Notes under the pieces: generated by a model
What the model was told of the DNA's origin: nothing
Seen by the model: the letters and a program-made list of their open reading frames with translations, nothing else
The model's database searches: none
Assembly (NCBI RefSeq): GCF_964340395.1
Contig: NC_135563.1
Coordinates: 23,837,809 to 23,901,808, forward strand
Direction: 5' to 3'
Length of the DNA stretch: 64,000 nt
Origin: Glandiceps talaboti
Lineage: Eukaryota; Hemichordata; Enteropneusta; Spengelidae
Shown here: one piece after another, positions 51,501 to 63,492 of the stretch
Position numbering within the stretch: position 1 is the first letter of the stretch
Layout: every line of letters begins with the position of its first letter
Program-made: the position numbers and the translations under genes

Positions 51501-52417
51501 GAGATGTACTACAAAATGAGACTTTTTTGAAAGTCTTGTCAATTTCATGAAATTTGGCATACACGATCTTTGATACATGAATCTTCAAAAAACGATATAA
51601 AAAATAGGGGTCGCCGAGTCACGTTTCCATGGAAACATGACCAAACTTGGGGCCTTAAATATGTTGAAATTGACAACCTTCAGAAAAATAGAGCAAAATG
51701 ATGTAAAATACTACCCCATATGCAATGTTTTCAAGATATATCAAAGAACAGCTAATAAATTTCAGAAATAATAAAGGTTTAAATGGTTTCCAAGCCAATT
51801 TGATACTATAATTGACCAATAACTGTCATTTACAATTTTTACAATTGACAGTCTTTGTTTTTACCACCAATTTTCTGTTAGTCTTGTCATTTCTTTGAAA
51901 TTTTGTTGAATGAAACTTTGATAAATGAAGATCACTTTGCCAAAATAAAATTGCAATGTCACCGTGCTTATTTTCAAAATAAATGAACATTTATATCTGG
52001 CACATTGATAATTGATAAGGCCATGGTCAGTTCAAATGAATATCTTTGCTAAAATTGGAGAGCCTAGGGGGTCCTTTTATATCAGCGGTCAAAGGTCACT
52101 TTGTCCCCTCCCAATTGTCACCAAGTTTCAATGTTTGGTCTACTGTGGAATCTCAGTAGACAAGGTTAAAGACACGCCTATGCCATATTTTGCAATATTT
52201 CCAAAGCCCCCTAGCTTACTCTCAGATATACAGTCTGAGGCTTATACTGAACATTGTGCATAGGGCATTCCAATGTTATTTTCAATATGTGAAACTGTTC
52301 ATATTAATGTTACACAATATGCATGATTGCAACTGTTTTCAGCTCCCATATCCTCACACTTCTACACACATCACTCACTTACAAACACAGAACATTACTG
52401 AGAGAACAATCTGACTT
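51501..52417. other. Non-coding DNA, probable old repeat
   Basis: The sequence beginning CCTTAAGGAGATGTACTACA has the look of an interspersed repeat, but I could not find a second end in the window. A plus-strand frame at 52012-52263 matches nothing I know. Confidence 0.4.
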
Positions 52418-52423
52418 TTTATT
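52418..52423 (-). terminator. Candidate poly(A) signal of the Mutator/exonuclease gene
   Basis: AATAAA on the minus strand, about 280 bases after the stop codon at 52705. No closer canonical signal was noticed. AATAAA is common by chance in AT-rich DNA. Confidence 0.35.
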
Positions 52424-52704
52424 ACAAATAATACTAATATATATCTCTCTACCAATATGTCTATACACATTTCGTATGTATGATTTCTAGCAGGCTACAA
52501 AAAAGTACATTACAGAGTGTCAAGAATTTGCAATCTCTTTCAACTTACTGTTCTTCTATTACAATTGATTTCTAAAACATTTAAAAATTTAGTTGACACA
52601 GTTAGTCAAGTATCTATGCCCTGTTATATGACAAATGATCATGCGAACTTGTTCACTATTACTTGAAAAAAGAAAGAAAACTAACAATATTCTTATTACA
52701 TATC

Positions 52705-55691
52705 TCATGTTAGACTATTAAAAAAGTGACAAACATTGTTTATGATGCGGTCAGACTTGGTAACTCTTACTGTACCACCACTATCTTCAGAAAATAAATC
52801 CCTTAAACTATTGAAACCATCTCTCTGATATGCTAAATGAAGATGTTGATAACACAAACCAGATCCTGCTACTTTCTGAGCCATAGATTTGCTAAGCACT
52901 TTGTTATCAACAAGACTAACTAGGGTAGTGTAGTTACAAAACTGTTCATGTTTGTAGTGCTGGTGTTGAACTATCCAGTCACAGTGTGATGTAAAACTGT
53001 TTTCTAACAAAGTTGACAGTGATACATTACATGTTTCAATCAACCTCTGTAGCATGATAACATCAGCTGTGGCATTATGTGCATCATATATCTGGCCTAC
53101 ATAATCGTTAGCAAGACTCTCTTGTGAGTAAGAATTTCTACCTGGTAAAATAGATTTAAATAAAGGTAAGCTATCAACAAAACCTGCCACAGTTGTGAGA
53201 AATTGGTCTAGTAAAGAGGTATCCTGTAAAGATTTAATTAAATAACGACAATCAAATGAACGACAATTATGACCAACTAAGATGGGATTATGAACATTTT
53301 TCAAAAATGCTAAGAACTTTGTCAGACAAGTCTCTTTTGGTACACACTGTACTGGTTGGCCCTTGTAGCACAGTTTTCCTCCTACAATCGTGAGGTGTGT
53401 CTTCTCTGATGCAATCTGAGATATAGGTTGCCTGGGTAAGATGTACTCCTCAAACTGGTGCTGATCATACCTTGCTGAAAGCTGGGTTATTTCAGCAGTT
53501 GAATCTGCAATACAATGGACACCACATTAGTTCAGTAATAATTACAGCACAGGTTTGATACACGTGCTCTCCACTGAACTACATTGGAAGTAATTCTGGG
53601 TACATGATAGGGATATATGAAATGTAACATGTTACACATTCCTACATTTCAATTGTTCGACTTAAATTATCAATAGGTTAAAATTCAATGTTGGGTGACA
53701 TATTGCTTTAGTGTTTGAGTATTGGTTTTCGACTCTCAAGGTATATTGTGTGAGTGATGTTGTACTTTGATGTCAAATAAAACATCTGAATTGTGAATTC
53801 AATTTTGTACCTACATGTAACAAACGGTTGTATAGTACACATAATTACTGAAACGCATTTTGTCAATCAGTGTGTACAAAAAAAACCCAGTAAAATTAAT
53901 TAGGGTAGTCACTAACTGTACTCTAAACTTATCAATTTACCAACTATGTATTTGGTTATACTTACATTTCAAATGGTACTTTTTCAGTGGCAATAGTCAA
54001 TTCAACTTTGGCATCCCAACTTTGACTCAGTTTTTAGAAAGTCATTTCAGTGAAATAAAACAATACATTAAATCAAGGGCAATATCACAATTCATTGCCC
54101 ATCTTTGGACTAGCAGTCATAACAGTGATATTGATGATACACTCTCCTTACATTCAGGCATCATCAATATTACTGTCATGACCACTATCCCTTGGGCATG
54201 CCATAAATCATGATATTACCCTTGCTATCATGTATTATCATATAACTGTAGTATGAATACTTTTTACTCATGCAGTTATACTTACATGCAGAAGTGGTTT
54301 CAATATCAAAGATAACTGGGGTATACTGTCCTAAATCAATTGGTACTTGTGTAGGTGGTTTTATTGGTTCAGGAATTTCTTCATTTTGGTATGATTCTGA
54401 AAGCCCAATATCTTGCTGGTATGTAACACCTTCTCTGACCTCTGTGGCAGCAATGCTTTTTGCCCTTTTCTCCTTGTGCTTGTGTATTTTTTTTACTGCT
54501 ACATTGTATGTCTAACAGCTTTCTTTAAGTTATTGATCAGTTTGGTTGGTTCATGTGTGTATGTGTTTGTTTTTGTGACATTTCAATAACATACCTTGGT
54601 TTCTTTGAGGACATCACTTCATCTCTAAGAGCTTGCTGGCAGGATCTTTTTGCTACATGGGTAATAGCTTCCCCAGCTAATTTCTCTTTACGTTTCAGTG
54701 TTCGGTTGTGCATTGTTGGTAGTGACATGGAAGAAAACATGGTATTGACATGTGTTTCACCAATACCTGCATTGATCATACCTTGGGGTGATAAAAAGGA
54801 GAATACTTACAATCTATATATACATTTGAGAACAAGTAGTTACTTCACTAAAATGAACTTTATTTTTAAATTTGATCAAGCTTTATGTATCAAACTGAAA
54901 CGGTATGATTTTGTGAATGGAAGTCTATATTTAAATCACAAAGGGTATATTATTATACAATTACAGATATTCCAAGCATATATACAAGAAATATATCAAC
55001 ATAGTCCCAATTAGTCAGAGAGACAATACAAGTACAAGTATGTGAAATAGTAACCAAAATAATAGCATTAGACAGTACATCATGTAGGTGGAAAGAATGT
55101 GATTCATTTCCTAATCTGTAACTAGTATTTACCCGAAAATAGAGGTCAGATCTCCATGGCATACATATTCACCATTACAACGATTGTAGTTACATCTTAT
55201 GTTCATCAAAATCAACGATGTCACATACCTGTTGCTATTTTAGTGTTGATATCGAAGGCTGCCATTCCACGCTTCTGTCCGACATTTCGATGGGTTTTGT
55301 TTGTGTACACGTTATTGCTGGCACCGCAGTTGTGACATTCAACATGTAAAACACTGCCTCCCCCGTACTTAGTTTCGCCAGTACACTTGATGAGACGAAG
55401 ATGGTTACGACATACTTTACACGAATCTAACTCTTGAGCAAGTACTCCAAGATTGACGACTCTTACACCTTCATTCCAAGGGACATCCTTGATGGTCGTT
55501 GTTGTCAGCTTGTCTCTATCAGCATTCGTAACATTAGTTTTACTTGCAATCGAGTCCGGATCCAACGGACGGTTTGGATACTCCCCACTTACTGATTGTA
55601 CACGCCACCTTTTCACTGTTGCTTCTTTTACCTTTAGACGACGTGACAATTCACTCCGTTTCAAAAATTTGCCACTACCGGATTTTAACAT
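52705..55691 (-). CDS. Mutator-like transposase region fused to DEDDh exonuclease, 4 exons
   Basis: Exons 55229-55691, 54591-54781, 54286-54511 and 52705-53504 join in frame to 559 codons. The first in-frame ATG is at 55691. Residues 8-30 form a possible helix-turn-helix (SELSRRLKVKEATVKRW). Residues 72-205 match the N-terminal part of Mutator-like transposase domains (WNEGVRVVNLGVLAQEL, zinc cysteines C91, C94, C119, C122, INAGIGE). The DDE core that normally follows is absent. A Lys-rich linker with EGVTYQQDIGL leads to a 3'-5' exonuclease of the DEDDh type: FDIETT (D287, E289), NCRSFDCRYL (D378) and HNATAD (H436, D441) keep every catalytic residue. The exon 2 donor used for frame is TAT|GTTATT; the stronger AAG|GTATGT four bases earlier breaks the frame, so this junction is less certain. 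No stops or frameshifts interrupt the exons. It could be a domesticated transposase derivative or a decaying element copy. Confidence 0.85.
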
Positions 55692-55814
55692 CTTAGGTAC
55701 CGTCGATTGATCGTCTGCAGAACTAAAAAATGGCCGACGCACACGTATATTTTCGTCAGTCTAGGGGGTTTTATTGCGCACAAACGTATGCGCGACGGAA
55801 TTCGGCGTACTTAA
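55692..55814 (-). promoter_or_regulatory. Likely 5' flank of the Mutator/exonuclease gene
   Basis: The segment before the first ATG is CpG-rich (GCGCACAAACGTATGCGCGA near 55776-55795) and contains the open upstream codons 55692-55742, which start with GTG and have no ATG. No TATA box was seen. The promoter assignment rests only on position and CpG content. Confidence 0.35.
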
Positions 55815-56205
55815 CCTTAAATCACAGATAATTTACATACCTAAGTCACAGATAATTATGTACATGTCACAGCCTCAAGTAATTCACATAGTTACAGGTA
55901 ATTCACATACCTAGGTCACAGGTAATTTACATAGTCACAGGTAATTCACATACCAGATTACAGGTAATTTACATAGTCATGAGTAATTTACATAAGTCAC
56001 ATGTAATTCACATCCCTAGGTCACAAGTACTTTACATAGTCACAGGTAATTCACATACCTAGGTCACAGGTAATTCACATACCAGGTCACAGGTAATTTA
56101 CATAAGTCATGAGTAATTTACATAAGTCACAGGTAATTTACATACGTTACTGGTAATTTATATACCCAGGTCACAGGTAATTTATGTAAGTTATGGGTAC
56201 TTTAT
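55815..56205. repeat. Minisatellite, ~17-24-bp unit, related to 51070-51500
   Basis: GGTCACAGGTAATTTACATA with CC or AG connectors repeats about 16 times with length variation. It shares GGTAATTTACAT and the GGTCA-x-x-GGTAATT layout with the array at 51070-51500, in the same orientation. Confidence 0.93.
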
Positions 56206-57104
56206 ATCTCTGTCTGCCTGCCTGTTCATTTATCTGCTTGCCTTCAACAACAAATGTCAATACTGGAGAAAGCTACAGCTGATACCAACAAATTATCTTT
56301 GATGAAAATCTCAACATCAGATGGGAGATGTTTGTACATAATAAATTGCATAGTACTGTCAATGTCTGTGAATTTAGCCAACATCAAACCAATTTATCAC
56401 AATTTACAATTTGTCTCTGTTCTTACAGTTTAAAATCATTTCAGGTGCTTAAAGCAATTGCTGTAGTTTGGGTTATTTTCTTTATGTTACCAAAGTATGC
56501 ACTCCAAAAAAGCCTTAAACTGTTGATGATACATTGCTCAAGAAACCCAAACATATTCTTAGTTAAAATCGAGTAAAAAATGTCGGGGTTTACTGTGCAA
56601 ATCTTTGAAATAGAGGTCAAAGTAATATCAAAATAAAGCTTTATTAGAATCCCAAATGGCTACCAAATACTATGACACAACCCCAGTGCACAAGTGCAAG
56701 TGTAGCATACTTGTTTGCACGACTGCTTGCATGACTGCTTGCAGTGTTCATTGTGGCAGTACTTTCACGAGCATAGTGAGTGAAAGTGTGACAGAAAACA
56801 TTGCAAGCATGAGTGCAAATACAGTTTATACTCCTAAGTACCAAAATAGGCACTCATGCAGCATGTGGTTCTGTCATTATTACAAATGTTGATCCAAAAA
56901 CAATAAATTCCCATAAAAAATGACACTATGCAATCACACGCTTTCATGTAAAATGAACAAGTGCATCCTCATTTGCATATCATTTGCATGCAGGTATGCA
57001 TTATTGTTTTTGCCATTGCACTGTAGTGCAAATAACACTAGTAATATGAGCCCCACCAGTGCAAGTAATCTCTGGTACATATGTAATAATAATGTTTACT
57101 CTAT
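56206..57104. other. Non-coding DNA, nothing recognised
   Basis: Short open frames on both strands at 56644-56892 overlap and carry no domain. TGCTTGCATGACTGCTTGCA repeats locally near 56723. Confidence 0.45.
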
Positions 57105-57215
57105 GTGGAGTCATGATTAGCTGAATGGTTAGAGTGGCCAGCTTAGAATCATGCCTCATTCCTGTCATCTGTTTCTGAATGGCTAAAATCCTTGGGCAAG
57201 ATTTTATTGTCTTGA
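57105..57215 (+). mobile_element. tRNA-derived SINE, partial copy
   Basis: AGTCATGATTAGCTGAATGG carries a box A-like TAGCTGAATGGTTAGAG. Box B is decayed. It continues into GTTTCTGAATGGCTAAAATC and CTTGGGCAAGATTTTATTG, a body shared with the copy at 58131. Pol III SINEs of this layout are widespread in marine invertebrates. Confidence 0.7.
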
Positions 57216-58130
57216 AATTTAATAAAAAACGCATTGCCCAAAGTTTCCTTCTAACTTTGTCATTCAGACTGTTGAAGCAAAATTATGAATCAAATTCAAT
57301 ATTGCCAATATGTACTCATACTTACTTTGTTTTTTACCTGTCTTTCATTTTTAACCTACTGACTGACCAATCATTTTTTAAGATGCTAAGATGAAAAACA
57401 TAGAAGTACTGGCATCCTTATTACTTCATCAGTGATAAAAATAGAGAGAGAAACATAGGAAAGAATTATAAAAATCTATCAATCCAGTATTTCTCCAACT
57501 TTAATTCTTTCAGTTTCCATCATTATCACTTCAGTTAACTCCCCATAAATCATCTACTTCAGGTGGTTTTCCAAGAAAAGTGCCGCGTCATTTCCTTGTG
57601 TCAAAAAAAGTCAAGAACTAGGACCTCAAAGAAAAAAATGCTTTAAAAAGTAGAGTGTAGTACTTGTTACAATAGAAATCTGTAATGATCATCACATTTC
57701 TTTTTATTAACAAATCATTGAGGGAAAAGCAAGCATCAAAATAAATGTCAACAACAGGTAGTCATAGTAACAGTCAGCAATAGCTATCCATTACATTTGG
57801 TTCAACTTATCTTACCAATCACTATGGTTGCTAAGTAACTATTGAAATACATCTCCTATCCCTAGTTATACAGCTGGGTAAGTACTGAGGCACAGTCATG
57901 GTTAGTTGCTAATTTTTAGATACAATGTAGGAAACGTCACAATATCAAGATTGTATATAGTACCTCAAGGTAAATGACTGAAATGAAGATGGACAGTAAC
58001 TACAGTACATATGGATGAAACGTAATGGTTGTGCTTAATATCAGGGAAAATAGCTTTTAAAACTACTGGTTATCAACAAACTCCATTAGAAAGACATGTT
58101 TTTCATATGGCAAGTTTATTATTTGTATGA
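57216..58130. other. Non-coding DNA, nothing recognised
   Basis: No exon or repeat array was recognised. Confidence 0.5.
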
Positions 58131-58540
58131 AGTCATGATGGTTGAATGGTTTACAGTAGGTCAGCACTAAGAACCTTCAAGTTGCTGGTTTGAGACTCAT
58201 TTACTGCAGTGCATGCTACAACATGTTTCTGAATGGCCAGTCTTAAGATAGGATATGAACCACAATGGTGCCCCCACTGAGGTGAATAAATTGGAACCTG
58301 GTAGGATAGAGGTTGTTATGTGAAGAATTTAATCCTGTGTGTTTAATATATATAGTAGTACAACCGTATCCAGTCAAACCACCTGTATAAATGGGGACCT
58401 GGTAGGTTAGAGGTTTCTATGTGAAGGATTTAATCCTATATGGAGGTTGCAATGGATTGTATGCCCGGGTTGTAGAAATGGGTAGCCATTGTAAAGGTCT
58501 TTGAGTACAGTGTGGGAAAAACATTATTTTTGTATACTTT
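58131..58540 (+). mobile_element. tRNA-derived SINE with duplicated 3' part
   Basis: Box A-like GATGGTTGAATGG (58137-58149) and box B-like GGTTTGAGACTC (58187-58198) are spaced as in a tRNA gene. The body has TTTCTGAATGGC and then ACCTGGTAGGATAGAGGTT. The last part, CTGGTAGG-TAGAGGTT through GATTTAATCCT, appears twice (about 58295 and 58398), so the tail is duplicated. It is not a functional tRNA: the arms do not fold. Confidence 0.8.
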
Positions 58541-58675
58541 ACCATGTCTGCTATGGCATGTTTAGTTATTATGCAATAAGGATTAAGATTGAATATTACA
58601 TGTGTATACATAAATATCTATATTCAGCTGTGAACAGTTTCCACTTTGCTACTGCTAGGTAAAGTGTCAAGATGG

Positions 58676-59250
58676 ATGACAGCCGAGTGTTTTTATACAG
58701 TGATAGAATGGACAGACATTGAGGTCAGGGCCAGTTAACTTGTTTCCATGGTAATGAGATATGTCTATGGTGTACAGAGATTTGTGTCCATCATCTACAT
58801 CATGATTTGTACCATACATGTACCATACTCTCTGCTAGCATCTGTGATTGATTATTTATCTAGTCTTTGCTATGTACACTATATGAATGTCAGATTGGTT
58901 GTTATTCCTTCTATATGAACCTGTGATGGACGGGATATTCATTGAGGTCAGAGGTCAATCAACTTGTTTCCATGGTAATGAGATGTGGCTATGCATCATC
59001 TACAGTCTTTGCTACACTGTATGAATGTCAGCTTGGTTGTATACCTTCTATATAACAGTGATGGACGGGATATTCATTGAGGTCATGGGTCAATTAACTT
59101 GTTTCCATGGTTATGAGATGTGGCTATGCATCATCTACAGTCTTTGCTACACAAGATGAGTGTCAGGCTGGTTGTTACAGCTTGTATATTATACAGTGAT
59201 GGACTGGATAAACATTGAGGTAAAAGGTCAATTAATTTGTATCTATGTAA
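58676..59250 (+). repeat. Imperfect ~125-240-bp tandem repeat, 4 copies
   Basis: GTGATGGACGGGATATTCAT, TTGAGGTCA, AACTTGTTTCCATGG and GCATCATCTACAGTCTTTGC recur in the same order in four units starting near 58698, 58921, 59050 and 59195. Unit length varies through internal insertions. Confidence 0.85.
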
Positions 59251-60879
59251 TAAAAAATAGGTTTATGAACAGCAGTATCCATTGATTAACAGTCTCCCCT
59301 AACTGAAATGAAGGCTGGTCATAACCATTGCATTATTTTAATTATAATACATTGACAGACAAGACTAACAGTACATGAAGTTCACCAGAATATTAAATTC
59401 ATTTTTATAATTTATAATCAAATAATCTCATTAATGGTTTCCATGGTAATCAGCTGACTTGGCCAACAAGATAAACTGTGCCATGATGTTCATATATCAA
59501 TGGTCATACATAAAACTGGGTTGACTATTGAAATATGTTTTCAATTTGTCTTTCAAATGACTTCAAATTGATATTTTCAAACAAATGTACTCAAGTTGAC
59601 AACAGGTACATTATGAATATATCGATGTGTTTATATGGGTGGTAAGTAGGTAAAATCTACTGGGGTTCCCGAGTCACTTTACAAGTTTTAAAACAAAATT
59701 ATGATAGATATTACAGGGTAACTATGCCACTTTTACCCCTTTCCCCTCTTCTGTTACCATGGTTACCTAACCTTAGCCAAGTGCAATAGAGGTCTTTTTA
59801 GACTTCATAAAGTCATAAAGTATGTGTGATTTATATCATAAAATTACCACCACAACATGCTACAAGGATTATGTTGAAATCTCAGACTTCACAAATACTT
59901 CCATCATTCAAACAATCACAGTTATTTACCCAACTAAACGAAATCCCAGCTTTGTGTAGAAAATAAATGAAACACAGTCTGTACAATTTGTTGTAAATTG
60001 AATACGTCCATCAGTATGATTTTGACACCCACATACACAGCATATAATCCCTAGTATCACAGTATATTCTGATGAGACAATAAGATTTCAAAACATAAAT
60101 GCTATGGTTTTCCCATATGTTTGACAGCTGAATCAATTTAATCTGTATCAAAAACCATGTTGATCTTTTCAATAATAGTCTGCAACATATGTTACAACAA
60201 TGTTTATTTTCTGTACATCATAACAGCAAAGCATTCTGGGTCAAAACATTAGGCGTCATTGGAAAAAATAGCACCATGGCATTGTGCACAACTGATATTG
60301 AAATCCAAACTGTTATTTTATAAAGAAGGTATTCCTTTTAGTATGCAAATCTACCCAGTAGTTTTGAAGTTTGAATTTTTTTACCAAAAATAATATGCAT
60401 ATCAATGTTTGCCTAAATATCTGATAAACTTTCTTCAGATACTAATCATTTGGAGGGGTGGCTGCTTCCTGGTACATGGGTTTTGATTAAAAAATATAAA
60501 TACCAAATTGTAGGTGGATTTTGTCATTCATTTGATGCTGGAAAATGAGAATTGTCACCAAAGCTTACTGAAATATGTTGGCAAAGCTGGTAATTAATAA
60601 AGATACATACTGAATATTCAAGTGTGTACAACCTCTATATGAAATGGTTTCTCCCAGACAGTAGAATTGCACATGTAATTTCACTAATGTATTCAATTTT
60701 TAACTTTTTGGCAAAAAACATTCTTAATATTTGAATGTTATTTATCAACTTGTTTATAATTTTTTTTTAAAATGATTTTGACATCATGGCCAATATAATC
60801 AAAATTTCATTTCTAAAGTTCCAAGAGGTAATTGAGATTTTGGCAAAAAACTTATATTATTCAATAAGCTGAGTGTTAT
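59251..60879. other. Non-coding DNA
   Basis: Apart from the GGGTTCC-rich repeat at 59638-59780 nothing was recognised; no exon is supported. Confidence 0.5.
59638..59780 (+). repeat. Dispersed repeat, GGGTTCC-rich (copy 3 of 3)
   Basis: GTAAGTAGGTAAAATCTACT and GGGGTTCCC, then AAAATTATGATA, TTTACCCCTTTCCCC and CCTAACCTTAGCC. It is collinear with 37436-37585. Confidence 0.85.
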
Positions 60880-60938
60880 TTTTGAACCCACTTGTACACT
60901 TTATGATAGTATCATAAAGTGTACAAGTGGGTTCAAAA
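60880..60938. repeat. Perfect 59-bp palindrome (29-bp arms, 1-base spacer)
   Basis: The left arm is TTTTGAACCCACTTGTACAC plus TTTATGATA (60880-60908). A single G separates it from the right arm (60910-60938), which is its exact reverse complement. No mismatch occurs in the arms. Confidence 0.97.
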
Positions 60939-61305
60939 TTCTGATAGTATGTCTTAAAATTATAGTAGTCATTTACGTTTAATATCATCTATAAATTTCC
61001 AAGAGGCGCTGACATTTATGGTCAAAAAGTTACATTTTACATTAATTTGATTAGTACTTTTAATATATCATATCATCAATAAATGTTCCCACAGTTTTGA
61101 CACTCTGGCATACAAACTGTGGCTTGTTATAATAATTCAAAGGATATTTTTACATCTATAAATTGTCTACAGGTTTCTGAATGTACAGGGGAAAAAGAGG
61201 CTTTTTAAACATAAAGTCTGACTTACAATTGTTTGCATTTTTAATCTATCAACTAAATTTTCATAGCTTTCAACATTTGGGTGTAATTTTGCACATCTCA
61301 TAAAT
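60939..61305. other. Non-coding DNA, nothing recognised
   Basis: AT-rich sequence between the palindrome and the 62-bp array. Confidence 0.5.
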
Positions 61306-62913
61306 TTTGTTTACTAAGACATACACAATCCAAACTATGGACATACATACAACAGGGCAATCAAGGTTTTGTTTACTAAGTCATACTCAAACCAAGCTAT
61401 GGACATACATACAACAGGGCAATCAAGGTTTTGTTTACTAAGACATACACAATCCAAACTATGGACATACATACAACAGGGCAATCAAGGTTTTGTTTAC
61501 TAAGTCATACTCAAACCAAGCTATGGACATACATACAACAGGGCAATCAATGTTTTGTTTACTAAGACATACACAATCCAAACTATGGACATACATACAA
61601 CAGGGCAATCAAGGTTTTGTTTACTAAGACATACACAATCCAAACTATGGACATACATACAACAGGGCAATCAAGGTTTTGTTTACTAAGACATACACAA
61701 TCCAAACTATGGACATACATACAACAGGGCAATCAAGGTTTTGTTTACTAAGTCATACTCAAACCAAGCTATGGACATACATACAACAGGGCAATCAAGG
61801 TTTTGTTTACTAAGACATACACAATCCAAACTATGGACATACATACAACAGGGCAATCAAGGTTTTGTTTACTAAGACATACACAATCCAAACTATGGAC
61901 ATACATACAACAGGGCAATCAAGGTTTTGTTTACTAAGACATACACAATCCAAACTATGGACATACATACAACAGGGCAATCAAGGTTTTGTTTACTAAG
62001 ACATACTCAAACCAAGCTATGGACATACATACAACAGGGCAATCAAGGTTTTGTTTACTAAGACATACACAATCCAAACTATGGACATACATACAACAGG
62101 GCAATCAAGGTTTTGTTTACTAAGTCATACTCAAACCAAGCTATGGACATACATACAACAGGGCAATCAAGGTTTTGTTTACTAAGACATACACAATCCA
62201 AACTATGGACATACATACAACAGGGCAATCAAGGTTTTGTTTACTAAGTCATACTCAAACCAAGCTATGGACATACATACAACAGGGCAATCAAGGTTTT
62301 GTTTACTAAGACATACACAATCCAAACTATGGACATACATACAACAGGGCAATCAAGGTTTTGTTTACTAAGACATACACAATCCAAACTATGGACATAC
62401 ATACAACAGGGCAATCAAGGTTTTGTTTACTAAGACATACACAATCCAAACTATGGACATACATACAACAGGGCAATCAAGGTTTTGTTTACTAAGTCAT
62501 ACTCAAACCAAGCTATGGACATACATACAACAGGGCAATCAAGGTTTTGTTTACTAAGACATACACAATCCAAACTATGGACATACATACAACAGGGCAA
62601 TCAAGGTTTTGTTTACTAAGTCATACTCAAACCAAGCTATGGACATACATACAACAGGGCAATCAAGGTTTTGTTTACTAAGACATACACAATCCAAACT
62701 ATGGACATACATACAACAGGGCAATCAAGGTTTTGTTTACTAAGTCATACTCAAACCAAGCTATGGACATACATACAACAGGGCAATCAAGGTTTTGTTT
62801 ACTAAGACATACACAATCCAAACTATGGACATACATACAACAGGGCAATCAAGGTTTTGTTTACTAAGTCATACACAATCCAAACTATGGACATACATAC
62901 AACAGGGCAATCA
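61306..62913 (+). repeat. Minisatellite, 62-bp unit, 26 copies, two monomer types
   Basis: The unit is GTTTTGTTTACTAAG, then either ACATACACAATCCAAACT (type A) or TCATACTCAAACCAAGCT (type B), then ATGGACATACATACAACAGG and GCAATCAAG. Two units are hybrids of A and B (the 12th near 61997 and the last near 62868). Otherwise the copies are almost identical. The array directly abuts a copy of the dispersed element at 62914. Confidence 0.97.
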
Positions 62914-63399
62914 AGTTGCAATCTAAAATGCATATATTTTCTGAAGATTTGTTCCCATTCCTACCCATCCATGGTGTTATATCTGCAATATACATCATCA
63001 TTTACCTGTTGCTTTGGGGCATGGTCTTGTTGCTAAGGACATTTGCATATTTAAAAAAATGTTTATTTAATTGCCTACCCATCCCTGTTGTTATATTTAC
63101 AATACACCTATCATTTTACTTGCTAAGGACATGGTCATGGTTGTTATGGTCACTTATGTAAGTATGGCACATTCACAATTTGTAGACAAATACTTTTAGA
63201 ATCATTACCAATTTATCCCCAGTAGTTTTAGAAGTAAAGTTCAATACCAAAATCACTTGAATCATTCACAATCATTTCACCAAAATCACACACTTGTAAT
63301 GTGATCATTTTGCTTTGAACAATTTCCAAACTAGACACTACAAGTAATGTCCCTACCAAATGCCAATTCAATCGGTCAGGCAGTTTTTGAGTTTAAGTC

Positions 63400-63492
<93 letters not shown>

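Noticed and set aside
54553-55014. Plus-strand 153-codon frame over the Mutator/exonuclease gene
   Set aside because: It is antisense to exon 2 and its intron and has no domain; it is a shadow of the minus-strand gene.
55692-55742. Upstream extension of the Mutator/exonuclease protein to a GTG at 55742
   Set aside because: There is no ATG between the in-frame stop and 55691, and animals rarely start at GTG.
58131-58210. A tRNA gene
   Set aside because: A and B boxes are present, but acceptor and anticodon arms do not pair, and the sequence continues as a SINE body.
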